From: SHZI01 sp040080965
GTDB taxonomy: Bacteria; Pseudomonadota; Gammaproteobacteria; Steroidobacterales; GCA-2729495
Assembly (NCBI GenBank): GCA_040080965.1
Contig: JBEBHH010000013.1
Coordinates: 1 to 64,000, forward strand
Length of the DNA: 64,000 nucleotides
Reading direction: 5' to 3'
Shown piece after piece: positions 1-7,854 of this stretch. Position 1 is the first letter of the stretch. Every line of letters starts with the position of its first letter. A program made the position numbers and the translations under genes. The notes below the pieces were generated by a model. It ran no database searches. It had not been told where the DNA came from and worked only from the letters and a program-made list of their open reading frames with translations.

Positions 1-22
1 CCGGAAACCCGGAGACGCTCCC

Positions 23-931
23 ATGCTGGAAACCTTCGACGCCAACCGGCTTGCCACCCTCGGTCCCCGCACGCTGTCCGACGTGCTCGAGCAGGGCCGC
101 ATCGCCTATTTCCCGCGATGTCCGGTCGAGCTGCCCGAGGAGGCCGACCTGGATGTCCTGCGGGACCAGCTCCCCGCCGCGATCACCCGGAAGAACGTCA
201 GCTATCACCCGGAAGCGGATTCCGTGCGCGGCCTGGACGTGAAGTCCCCGCTGTACGCCGCCACCTACCGGTCCCTCACCCAGCTCCGCCTCAACATCGC
301 CGGGTGGACCCGGCGGACCATGCCCGAGCTCCTGCGCGAGGCGGACATTGGCACCTGCAGCTTCCGCCCGATGGAGGAAGCGGGCCGGGCCATCGACGCC
401 CACAAGGCCAGCGAGCTGATCCACGTGGATGCAGGCGCCTACGGCGCCACCAACGGCGACCGCATCCTGCGCTTCCTGATCAACGTGCACCCCACCCGCG
501 ACCGTGTGTGGGCGAGCAAGGGCGACTTCCGCAGCGTGTTCGCGCGGCACGCCGGGCGTGCCGGCTTCACCGGACCGAACGGCCACATCGGCAGGCTGGA
601 CAAGAACGCGCTGGATGACCTGCTCTCCGCCCTGCTGAAGGGCGTCAGCGCCGTCGTCCCCCTGGCCAAGGTTCTCGATACGAGCCCCTACGACCGGGCA
701 ATGAAACGCTTCCACGACTACCTGAAGGACTCACCCGAGTTCCAGACCGAGATGCAGCACCACGTGGAGATCCGCTTCGCGCCCTACTCGGCCTGGATGG
801 TGTTCGCGGATGGCGTCAGCCACGGCTGCCTGTCAGGCCAGCACTGCTTCATCTGGACGGCGCTGACACCGCTGGCCAACGCGCACTTCCCCGAGCTCGC
901 ACCAATCAACGTCCTCCGCGCCGCCGCGTAG
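23..931 (+). CDS. kdoO: Kdo hydroxylase, Fe(II)/2-oxoglutarate-dependent
   Basis: A 302-residue protein matching the 3-deoxy-D-manno-oct-2-ulosonic acid (Kdo) hydroxylase family, which hydroxylates the 3-position of Kdo in the inner core of LPS at the cytoplasmic face. The metal site reads as an HxD at H134/D136 (IHVDAGAYGATNGD) with a distal histidine at about H267 (DGVSHGCLSGQH). The ATG at 23 has GGAG about 8 bases upstream. The length is normal for the family. The stop codon is the TAG of a REP-like palindrome, so the last residues (LRAAA) may have been set by that insertion. The other LPS-core genes lie 7 kb away on the opposite strand, so this copy is not in their operon. Function is assigned by family motif recall. 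Confidence 0.85.
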   Translation: MLETFDANRLATLGPRTLSDVLEQGRIAYFPRCPVELPEEADLDVLRDQLPAAITRKNVSYHPEADSVRGLDVKSPLYAATYRSLTQLRLNIAGWTRRTMPELLREADIGTCSFRPMEEAGRAIDAHKASELIHVDAGAYGATNGDRILRFLINVHPTRDRVWASKGDFRSVFARHAGRAGFTGPNGHIGRLDKNALDDLLSALLKGVSAVVPLAKVLDTSPYDRAMKRFHDYLKDSPEFQTEMQHHVEIRFAPYSAWMVFADGVSHGCLSGQHCFIWTALTPLANAHFPELAPINVLRAAA

Positions 932-949
932 GAGCGCCTTCAGGCGCGA
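928..949. repeat. REP-like palindrome shared by two convergent stops
   Basis: The sequence GTAGGAGCGCCTTCAGGCGC forms a hairpin (GCGCCT/AGGCGC). Its TAG (929-931) ends the Kdo hydroxylase gene and its complementary TGA (940-942) ends the membrane protein gene coming the other way. Confidence 0.85.
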
Positions 950-1380
950 CGGGATGCGCCGAGCTGCTGGAGGCCGCCCGCGATCAGGGACCCGATGACG
1001 AGGCAGCTCGTGTCCGCGACGGCCGCCGCCATCAGCGGCACCCAGTTCACGTTGCCCCAGCCCGAGAGGAAGGTGTAGGTGCCGAAGAAGCCGGCCACAC
1101 CCACGAGCAGGCTGGCATAGACGGCACGCGCGGCCCAACCGGCAGGCCTCGGCAACGACGCGGCGATCAGGACGGCGACGAACTGGGGCACCAGGAAGCC
1201 CACCACCATCTTGACGATATTGATGCCGCCCGCGGCCTCGCCGACCCGCATGAACCCGTCAAACCTCGGCATCGCCCAGGGGTTCAGGAGCACCTCGGCG
1301 ATGCCCCAGTTCAGGTTGCTCGCCACGAAATAGCCGGCGAGGAACGTCAGTATCAGGCGTGGCCAGGTGGTGTGCAGCAC
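940..1380 (-). CDS. Small integral membrane protein, unknown function
   Basis: A 146-residue hydrophobic protein with about four membrane segments: one near the N-terminus (LILTFLAGYFVASNLNW), one beginning INIVKMVVGFLVP, one with VYASLLVGVAGFFG and a last one with LMAAAVADTSCLVIGSLIA. I chose the GTG at 1380 because GGAG lies 7 bases upstream (ggagaattaccGTG); a longer reading frame exists but runs back through the gene upstream. It begins 29 bases after the spermidine-synthase-like fusion and is probably co-transcribed with it. Its stop TGA falls in the REP palindrome. No family was recognised. Confidence 0.7.
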   Translation of the reverse strand: MLHTTWPRLILTFLAGYFVASNLNWGIAEVLLNPWAMPRFDGFMRVGEAAGGINIVKMVVGFLVPQFVAVLIAASLPRPAGWAARAVYASLLVGVAGFFGTYTFLSGWGNVNWVPLMAAAVADTSCLVIGSLIAGGLQQLGASRRA

Positions 1381-1409
1381 GGTAATTCTCCGGGAGCGGT
1401 TGGCGGCGG

Positions 1410-3830
1410 TCAGCGATCTTCCGGCGGCGGCGGCGGCGCGGCGCCGGCCCCGTGCCAGGTCAGGAACAGGTCCGCGGTCTGGCGCATGAACCGGGCCTTC
1501 GGCGCGTGGAGGTCCAGGTAGGGGTAGAAGTCCGAATTGGCCGGGACGTCGTACCGGGCCAGCAGCGGCACGATGACCTCCCGGGTCGCAACCTGGCGCG
1601 CCAGCAGCTGCGTGGGGCTTGGCAGGCCGACCCGGCGCAGATCGGCCGCGATGGCCCCGCCGAAGATGCGCTCCACATCGGGACTGCCGAGCTTGCCGGA
1701 CTTCCGGGCCACGATGATGCCGTCGAAGTCGCTGGAGGAGTACACGGCGAAGTCGTCGAAATGGGGAGCCATGGCCTTCAGTACCGAAACCAGCAGTTCG
1801 TCGTTGAACTCGTAGAACTGGACCCACTGCACGAGCACGCCGTCGTCCACCAGGTACTGGCTCGCGAGGGCATAGAACTCGTCGGAGAAGAGGCTGGACA
1901 CGCCGCTCACCCAGGGATTGGACGGCTCCGCGATGATGGCGTCGTAGCGCACGCCGTGCAGCGGGAAGAAGGTCTTGGCGTCCTCGAAATGAATGACGCT
2001 CCGGGGATCCGTGAACGCACGCTCGACCATGGGTCCGAAACTGCGCGCTCCCTCGGGCATAGCCGGTTCGATCTCGATGGTGTCCACCACCTCCAGCTCG
2101 CGATCGCCAAGCAGCGTGTGGGTCGTCATGCCGGAGCCGAAGCCGATGTTGGCAACCCGGCGAGCATCCGGCTTGTAGGCCAGCGGCAGGGTCGCCAGCA
2201 TGACCATCGTTGTCTCGTCGGGCGACGATGGCTCCTTTGGATTGGTCTGCAGGCTGGCGTCGGGCTTGCCATTGGTCGCAATCGTCTGGATGCCATCAAC
2301 CCAGCGCAGCACCGCGATGCTGGCCGTCTTGCCATCCTGGTAGTAGGCCACCTCGGCCTCGGCCGGGACGATGGGCCGGCCGTAGCGATAGACGCCCGAC
2401 GCGAGGATTCGCGGATCGAGCACGGTCACCGCCAGGCCGCTGGCGACGAAGGCGGCACCGATCAGCGCGGCCTGCGCGAGTGGCCGGTAGCCCGCACCCG
2501 ACTGGCGCCCGGCGTAGGCCAGCAGGGCGAGGCCAAGTCCCACGTCCAGCAGCGCGCCCGCGGCGACGGTGTACTTGAGGCCGAGGCCGGGCAGCCCGAC
2601 GTGCACCGCGAACAGCACGCCCGCGATCGCACCGACGGTGTTGGCGGCGTAGACGCGGCCAATCGCCGCCTCGCCGGACCCCCGGCGAAGCAGGATCGCG
2701 GTGAACAGCGGCAAGGTCATGCCGGCGATGAAGGTCGCGGGCAGCATCACCAGGCCCGCGATGCCGTGGCTTGCGAGCGTAAAGGCCAGGAAGCCGTGCT
2801 CCGTTCGCGGAAGCCGCACCATGATCCCCGACATCAGGCCGAAGCTCTGGGCATAGACGGCGATGCTGAGGACGGCCAGCACGCCCATCAGGATCTGCAG
2901 CCAGGCAGCGAACTGCACTGGATCAGCAAGGCGGTCGATCCGTGACCGGATCCAGAGCCCGCCGAGGGCGAGCCCGGCAATGAACGCGCTCAGCATCAGT
3001 TCGAACGCATGGGTCGTGGCGCCGAGCACGAGGCTGAGCATCCGTATCCAGCCGACCTCGTAGATGAAGGATGCGGCGCCGGTCAGGAACGCAGCCAGCA
3101 GCAGCAGTCGCGACAGGCCAGTCCCGGACTCCCCCGCCATGGCGGGTTCCGGCCTCGCGGGGGCATCGCCGGGATCCCGGCGGACCAGCAGCCACACCAG
3201 CACCGCCAGCAGCACGTTCAGCACGCCGGCCAGCGAGATCGTGCCGGGCAGGCCCACCCGGTCGAGCAGCCAGAAGCCGCTGACGAGGACCCCGACCGCG
3301 CCGCCGAGGCTGTTGGTGAAATAGAGCATGCCGAGCGTGCTGCCGGGATTTTCCGGATTGCGCCGTAGCACCCCGCCGGTGAGCAGGGGGAAGGTCATGC
3401 CAAGCAGGATGGACTGGGGCGCAATCAGCAGGCCGGCCGCCAGCCACTTCAGCAGCGAGCCGAGGGCGGGGTCACCGACTGCCGGGAGGATCGAGGAGTA
3501 GAAGGCCGCGGTCAGGCCCTGGAACACCGGGTGGAAGACCAGCGCGAGGACGCCGATTACCCCCTCGACCAGGGCATAAACAAGGATCGGACGGCGCCAC
3601 CGGCCGCCCATCCTTGCGGCAAGCCAGGAGCCCCCAGCCAGTCCGCCCATGAAGATGATCAGGACGAGAGTCTGGGCGTAGGCGGCGTGGCCGAGGAAGA
3701 GCTTGAGGTAATGGGACCAGATTGACTCGTAGATGAGTCCGGAGAAACCGGAGACCGTGAAGAGCAGGAAGAAGACCTGGAGCGATCCGCGCCCGCGGGG
3801 CGCCTCGTTCGTCACTGCGGGGGCATTCAT
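1410..3830 (-). CDS. Membrane-fused spermidine synthase-like protein
   Basis: An 806-residue protein. The N-terminal part (about residues 15-480) is a string of hydrophobic helices resembling an MFS-like transporter (FTVSGFSGLIYESIWSHYL near the start). The C-terminal part is a Rossmann-type aminopropyltransferase domain with a glycine motif (IGFGSGMTTHTLL) and the family signature DAIIAEPSNPWVSG. This matches the widespread 'fused MFS/spermidine synthase' group, which resembles spermidine synthase but whose substrate is generally unproved. Polyamine transport or modification at the inner membrane is an inference. The ATG at 3830 has only a weak ribosome site. A small membrane gene follows 29 bases downstream. 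Confidence 0.85.
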   Translation of the reverse strand: MNAPAVTNEAPRGRGSLQVFFLLFTVSGFSGLIYESIWSHYLKLFLGHAAYAQTLVLIIFMGGLAGGSWLAARMGGRWRRPILVYALVEGVIGVLALVFHPVFQGLTAAFYSSILPAVGDPALGSLLKWLAAGLLIAPQSILLGMTFPLLTGGVLRRNPENPGSTLGMLYFTNSLGGAVGVLVSGFWLLDRVGLPGTISLAGVLNVLLAVLVWLLVRRDPGDAPARPEPAMAGESGTGLSRLLLLAAFLTGAASFIYEVGWIRMLSLVLGATTHAFELMLSAFIAGLALGGLWIRSRIDRLADPVQFAAWLQILMGVLAVLSIAVYAQSFGLMSGIMVRLPRTEHGFLAFTLASHGIAGLVMLPATFIAGMTLPLFTAILLRRGSGEAAIGRVYAANTVGAIAGVLFAVHVGLPGLGLKYTVAAGALLDVGLGLALLAYAGRQSGAGYRPLAQAALIGAAFVASGLAVTVLDPRILASGVYRYGRPIVPAEAEVAYYQDGKTASIAVLRWVDGIQTIATNGKPDASLQTNPKEPSSPDETTMVMLATLPLAYKPDARRVANIGFGSGMTTHTLLGDRELEVVDTIEIEPAMPEGARSFGPMVERAFTDPRSVIHFEDAKTFFPLHGVRYDAIIAEPSNPWVSGVSSLFSDEFYALASQYLVDDGVLVQWVQFYEFNDELLVSVLKAMAPHFDDFAVYSSSDFDGIIVARKSGKLGSPDVERIFGGAIAADLRRVGLPSPTQLLARQVATREVIVPLLARYDVPANSDFYPYLDLHAPKARFMRQTADLFLTWHGAGAAPPPPPEDR

Positions 3831-3889
3831 CGCCGCAGAATACCCGATGGCCGGTCGCCGCCCCGGCCGACCGGACAGAATCCGGCCCT

Positions 3890-4750
3890 TCAGTGCGCAG
3901 CCACGAATGCCGCCACGTCCTCGAGAGTCGGCGCGCGAGCCCGGCCGAGCCGCGAGAACCCGCCAACCGTTTCGCCGTGGCTGACTCCGGGATAGAGCCG
4001 CAGGTCGGCCTGGCCGCCAGCCTTCCGGACTCGCCCGGCAAGGGCGATGGAGTTCCTGTCCAGGCAGATCCGGTCGTCTGTCCCGTGGATCAGGAGCAAG
4101 GGCGGTGCATCGGCCCGCGCGAACTCGATGGGCTGGGTGGCGCGCGGATCGCCGGCCGATCCGAACACGGCGCGGAGCAGGTCCGAGTCGATCGCGAATT
4201 CATAAGGGCCGGACAGCCCGACGGCGCCGCGGATCCCGTCCGTGCTCACGCCAGCCGCGGCCAGGTAGCGCGCGTCGAGAGCGAGCAGCATCGCAATGTG
4301 TGCGCCGGCCGAATGGCCCATGATGAATACCCGCTGCGGATCGCCGCCGTAGTTACCGGCATTGCGCAGCGTCCAGGCGACGGCCCGCGCGGCGTCCTCG
4401 ACGAAGACGGGGAAGCGGACGTCCGGAGTCAGGCGGTAGTTGGGCAGGACGGCTACGAAGCCCTTCTCCGCCAGTCCGCTGCCCACGAAGCGGTACCAGT
4501 CCTTGTCACCCGAGTCCCAGCCGCCGCCGTGAATGAAGATGATCACCGCAGGCGGCGACATGACGGGAACATCCGGTACGTAGACATCCAGCGTCTGGCG
4601 CGGCTGGTCGCCGTAGGCCACGTCGGGAATTCGGCTGTAGGGGCCGAAGGCAGCGGGCACATTGGCCGCCAGGATCACGGCACCGGTGCAGCCGCCGAGC
4701 AGGCAGGCGACCGCCACCAGGGCGGGGAGGAGCTGGCGGGACCGGCGCAT
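3890..4750 (-). CDS. Alpha/beta-hydrolase lipoprotein, carboxylesterase-like
   Basis: A 286-residue esterase of the hormone-sensitive-lipase/BD-FAE type. The N-terminus is a lipoprotein signal with lipobox LLGGC, giving a lipidated Cys21. The oxyanion motif HGGGW is at residues 74-78. The nucleophile is S147 in GHSAGAH, the acid is in HGTDD (D225/D226) and the histidine is H258 in GVSHGE, so the triad is complete. It should act in the periplasm on short acyl esters, but the substrate is unknown. It lies alone on the minus strand and may share a promoter with the gene upstream of it. Confidence 0.85.
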   Translation of the reverse strand: MRRSRQLLPALVAVACLLGGCTGAVILAANVPAAFGPYSRIPDVAYGDQPRQTLDVYVPDVPVMSPPAVIIFIHGGGWDSGDKDWYRFVGSGLAEKGFVAVLPNYRLTPDVRFPVFVEDAARAVAWTLRNAGNYGGDPQRVFIMGHSAGAHIAMLLALDARYLAAAGVSTDGIRGAVGLSGPYEFAIDSDLLRAVFGSAGDPRATQPIEFARADAPPLLLIHGTDDRICLDRNSIALAGRVRKAGGQADLRLYPGVSHGETVGGFSRLGRARAPTLEDVAAFVAAH

Positions 4751-4827
4751 GGAATGGCTTTCGCCCCGCAGGCGGGGCCCGGATTCAGCTAACCTATCGG
4801 CCTCGAAGCTTAGCCCGGAGAGTCCTC

Positions 4828-5820
4828 GTGTCGCTCATCAATCGGAACCCCGCCGCGTTTCTCCTGTCCCGGCGGCAGGCGCTCGGTACTGCCGGCACGA
4901 TGCTCGGCGGCGGCCTTGCCGCGGGCCTGGCCAGCGGCTCCGCAGCGGCGGCGGCGCCCGCGGCCGGCGACCCGATCAGGTACGACTTCAGCAAGCCCGA
5001 GGACAACCTGCGGGCCTGGGTCAAGCTGGTGGCAGCGCTCGACGGCCGGGAGACCTGCGGCTACTACAAGGGCGACGTGGTCGCCGTGACCGGGCCGGAC
5101 CAGAAGAACCTGCCGCTGTTCGGCTACGAGGGCTTCGGCATGAGCCGCGTCACGCGGCTGCCCGACGGCCGGTACGAGAACCTGCACCGGGAGATCTCCT
5201 ACTACACCGACCTGAAGACTGGCGAGATCCTGGAAAGCTGGAAGAATCCGCTCACGGGCGAGACCGTGAAGGTCTACCCGACCAACAACGATCCGGTGAA
5301 CTCCTACTACGCCACCTCGTTCAAGCAGACCTTCGGCGAGGCGGGCAAGCAGGAGACCGTGGAATTCCCCTTCATCCTCCCCTGGGAAACGATGGGCGAC
5401 CGGGTGATCGTGACCTTCAACGTCCACACCCGCTGGCCGTCGCCCTTCACCCGCGACAAGTGGCCACGGGAATACATCGGCGACTGGTACAAGACCTCGG
5501 AACTGTTCCAGATCCACACCCGGATGTCGGAGCTGGCGGACCCGAAGCTCCAGAAGGTCTACAGCACCAGCGCCTGGTTCAAGGAGGCGCCGTTCATGCC
5601 CTGGATGCTGATGGACAACGCGCCGGGGCGGCTGATCTACAACACCCGGATCTTCTCGCTCGAGGGCCCGGAGCAGCTGCCAAAGAAGGTCTACGACTAC
5701 ACGGCGAAGAACTACCCGAAGTACCTGCGGGCGCCGGACCAGTGGCAGGCGCCGAACATGACCACCTTCGAGACCTGGGTGACCCAGATGACGCCGGCCC
5801 CGCCGCGCGTCAAGGGCTAG
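4828..5820 (+). CDS. Tat-exported DUF1838 protein
   Basis: A 330-residue member of the DUF1838 family, whose function is not established. The N-terminus has a twin-arginine signal (SRRQALG) followed by a hydrophobic Gly/Ala stretch and AAAAAPA, pointing to export of a folded, possibly cofactor-bearing protein. The body is rich in aromatic residues and has the family stretch DLKTGEILESWKNPLTGE. The start is GTG at 4828. The next gene starts 5 bases after the stop, so the two are translationally close, and a glycosyltransferase follows. The family often lies in catabolic or tailoring clusters, which is general knowledge rather than something seen here. Confidence 0.85.
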   Translation: MSLINRNPAAFLLSRRQALGTAGTMLGGGLAAGLASGSAAAAAPAAGDPIRYDFSKPEDNLRAWVKLVAALDGRETCGYYKGDVVAVTGPDQKNLPLFGYEGFGMSRVTRLPDGRYENLHREISYYTDLKTGEILESWKNPLTGETVKVYPTNNDPVNSYYATSFKQTFGEAGKQETVEFPFILPWETMGDRVIVTFNVHTRWPSPFTRDKWPREYIGDWYKTSELFQIHTRMSELADPKLQKVYSTSAWFKEAPFMPWMLMDNAPGRLIYNTRIFSLEGPEQLPKKVYDYTAKNYPKYLRAPDQWQAPNMTTFETWVTQMTPAPPRVKG

Positions 5821-5825
5821 CGCTG

Positions 5826-6545
5826 GTGAACTCGACCCAGCCGGCCCTGGCGCAGCCCGAGGACCTGACGGCCTGGATCGCGCGCGTCTATGCGAACCCG
5901 GAACTGCTGCGCATGGGCCACAACCAGCGCGCAGACGACCTGAACCTCGGCCTCGGCTGGCTCTACTATGGTTTCGCGCGGCTGGTGCGGCCCCGGCAGG
6001 CGGTAGTGATCGGCTCCTGGCGCGGCTTCGTGCCTCTCGTCATTGCAAAGGCCTGCCAGGACAACGTCGAGCCCTGCGACGTGCACTTCATTGACCCGTC
6101 GCTGGCCGACGACTTCTGGAAGGACCCGGCCACCACCGCGGCTTACTTCCGTGGCTTCGGCCTCGGGAACGTCCAGCACCACCTCCACACCACACAGGAA
6201 TTCGTGACCACCCCGGCATACGAGTCCATCACCGACGTCGGGCTGATCTTCATCGACGGCTACCACACGGCGGAACAGGCGCGCTTCGATTACCGGGCGT
6301 TCGCCGACCGCCTGGCCCCGCGGAGCATCGTCCTGTTCCATGACAGCATGATTCTGAAGCCGTCAGGCATCTACGGTCCCGACCGCCGCTACGACGTGGA
6401 CGTGAAGCACTTCATGGACGAGCTCCGGCAGGACCCTGACCTGCAGCTGCTGGACCTTCCCTTCGGCACGGGACTGACGGTCCTGCGGAAGGTGGGCGGG
6501 CCGCACGGGGAAATCCTTTCCACCGAGCCACGACGCCCGCGCTGA
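5826..6545 (+). CDS. Class I SAM-dependent methyltransferase-like protein
   Basis: A 239-residue Rossmann-fold protein of the Methyltransf_24 type. The glycine-rich strand reads AVVIGSWRGFVPLVIAKA and a later acidic strand reads LIFIDGYHTAEQARFDY, the usual pattern in this family. The GTG at 5826 starts 5 bases after the DUF1838 stop, with AAGG about 12 bases upstream. A much longer reading frame in the same phase runs back to 4662 but overlaps the DUF1838 gene and is not credible. A glycosyltransferase gene follows 5 bases later, suggesting an operon that methylates and glycosylates one substrate. The substrate is unknown. Confidence 0.75.
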   Translation: MNSTQPALAQPEDLTAWIARVYANPELLRMGHNQRADDLNLGLGWLYYGFARLVRPRQAVVIGSWRGFVPLVIAKACQDNVEPCDVHFIDPSLADDFWKDPATTAAYFRGFGLGNVQHHLHTTQEFVTTPAYESITDVGLIFIDGYHTAEQARFDYRAFADRLAPRSIVLFHDSMILKPSGIYGPDRRYDVDVKHFMDELRQDPDLQLLDLPFGTGLTVLRKVGGPHGEILSTEPRRPR

Positions 6546-6550
6546 GGACA

Positions 6551-7825
6551 GTGCCCTCCGCCGTCGCGGTTTTCTGCATGCCCGAGGAGGGCCACCTGCG
6601 GCGCCTCCTGCCCATCGTCCGCGGCCTGCACGCGCGCGGCCACGAGGTGCACGTCTTCACCCACTGCCGCTTCCTGCCCCAGGTGACGTCTGCCGGCGGG
6701 AAATTCGTCGACCTGTTTGCGGCCTGGCCACTGGAAGCGGCGGATTCAGAATCGCGGCCCGTGCCGTGCCGCTACGTGAGCTTTGCGGGCCACTACGCCG
6801 GCCGGATTCTCGACGTGGTTCGTCCGCTGGGTCCGTCGCTGGTGGTGTACGACACCTTCGCCGTGATCGGCCGGGTTGTTGCCGCGGAACTGGGGGTGCC
6901 GGGCATCAACGTCTGCGCCGGCCACAACGTGGCTCCGGCGCCGTTCCTCCGCCAGCTGGCCACCGATCCCCGGGTGGCGATCGCGCCCGCGTGCCATGCC
7001 GCCGTCCTGCGCCTGCAGACGGAGCACCTCATCCGGGACGCCACGCCCTTCGCCTACGTGGACGGCATGAGCGAGACGCTGAACATCTACTGCGAGCCGC
7101 CCGGGTTCCTCACCGGCGCGGAGCGCCAGGCCTTCGAGCCCATCGCGTTCTTCGGCAGCCTGCCCTCGGTCGAATACATTGAAACGCCCCGGCGAAACCC
7201 CGTGCCGGTCTATTTCGCTCCGGGGACCGGGGGCCGGCGGATCTACATTTCCTTCGGTACCGTCGTCTGGCGCTACTACGCGGCCGAGGCGCTGGCCGCG
7301 ATGGAGGCGCTGGCGGACGCGGTGGCGCTGCAGCCCGGACTGGATGCCATGATCAGCTTCGGCGGCGCCGATGCGGCGGACACCCACGCCACCCGGCTCG
7401 TGCGGCACAACGTGCGGGTGGAGAAGCGCGTGAACCAGTGGGCCGCGCTGGGCGAAGCGGACCTCTTCGTCACCCACCACGGGCTGAACTCGACCCACGA
7501 GGCGATCTTCAACCGCGTGCCGATGCTGTCCTACCCCTTCTTCTGGGACCAGCCGGGACTGGCTGCGAAATGCCAGGCCTTCGGCATCGCCCGTCCGCTC
7601 GTCGAGGCGCCCCGCGGGGCGGTGACGGTGGCAGCGGCAACGCGGGCGATCAACAGCATCATGGGCGAACGGGCTGCACTCGCGGGGCCGCTGGAGCAAG
7701 CCCGGGAGAGGGAACTGGCGGTGATGAGCGCCCGCCACCACGTCCTCGACCGCATTGCCGCGATCGCGGAAGGTACCCGGTCCGTAGGAGCGCCTTCAGG
7801 CGCGATCGGTATTGATCGCGCCTGA
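6551..7825 (+). CDS. UGT/MGT-type glycosyltransferase
   Basis: A 424-residue GT1-family glycosyltransferase with GT-B fold. The N-terminal acceptor domain starts with an EEGHLRRLLPIVRGLHARGH motif typical of macrolide- and sterol-type transferases. The C-terminal domain has the donor signature THHGLNSTHEAIFNRVPML followed by a DQPG motif. The start is GTG at 6551, 5 bases after the methyltransferase. The last 17 residues (GTRSVGAPSGAIGIDRA) are encoded by a REP-derived inverted repeat and look like an added tail, not part of the fold. Its 3' end overlaps the convergent waaF gene by 30 bases. Acceptor and sugar are unknown. Confidence 0.85.
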   Translation: MPSAVAVFCMPEEGHLRRLLPIVRGLHARGHEVHVFTHCRFLPQVTSAGGKFVDLFAAWPLEAADSESRPVPCRYVSFAGHYAGRILDVVRPLGPSLVVYDTFAVIGRVVAAELGVPGINVCAGHNVAPAPFLRQLATDPRVAIAPACHAAVLRLQTEHLIRDATPFAYVDGMSETLNIYCEPPGFLTGAERQAFEPIAFFGSLPSVEYIETPRRNPVPVYFAPGTGGRRIYISFGTVVWRYYAAEALAAMEALADAVALQPGLDAMISFGGADAADTHATRLVRHNVRVEKRVNQWAALGEADLFVTHHGLNSTHEAIFNRVPMLSYPFFWDQPGLAAKCQAFGIARPLVEAPRGAVTVAAATRAINSIMGERAALAGPLEQARERELAVMSARHHVLDRIAAIAEGTRSVGAPSGAIGIDRA

Positions 7826-7854
7826 AGGCGCTCCTACGGACCGGGTACCTTCCG
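7767..7854. repeat. Perfect 41-bp inverted repeat made of two REP-like elements
   Basis: Left arm 7767-7807 and right arm 7814-7854 are exact reverse complements around a 6-base spacer (ggtatt). Each arm contains GTAGGAGCGCCTTCAGGCGC plus a further 12-14 bases of matching flank. Both convergent genes read through one arm and stop at the TGA in the other (7823-7825 on plus, 7796-7798 on minus). RNA from either strand would form a very stable hairpin and could end transcription from both sides. Confidence 0.95.

Noticed and set aside
1452..2945. 497-codon plus-strand frame opposite the spermidine-synthase-like gene
   Set aside because: Antisense shadow; the minus strand carries the conserved domain.
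4662..5825. Extension of the methyltransferase frame upstream to 4662
   Set aside because: It would overlap the whole DUF1838 gene; the GTG at 5826 is the sensible start.
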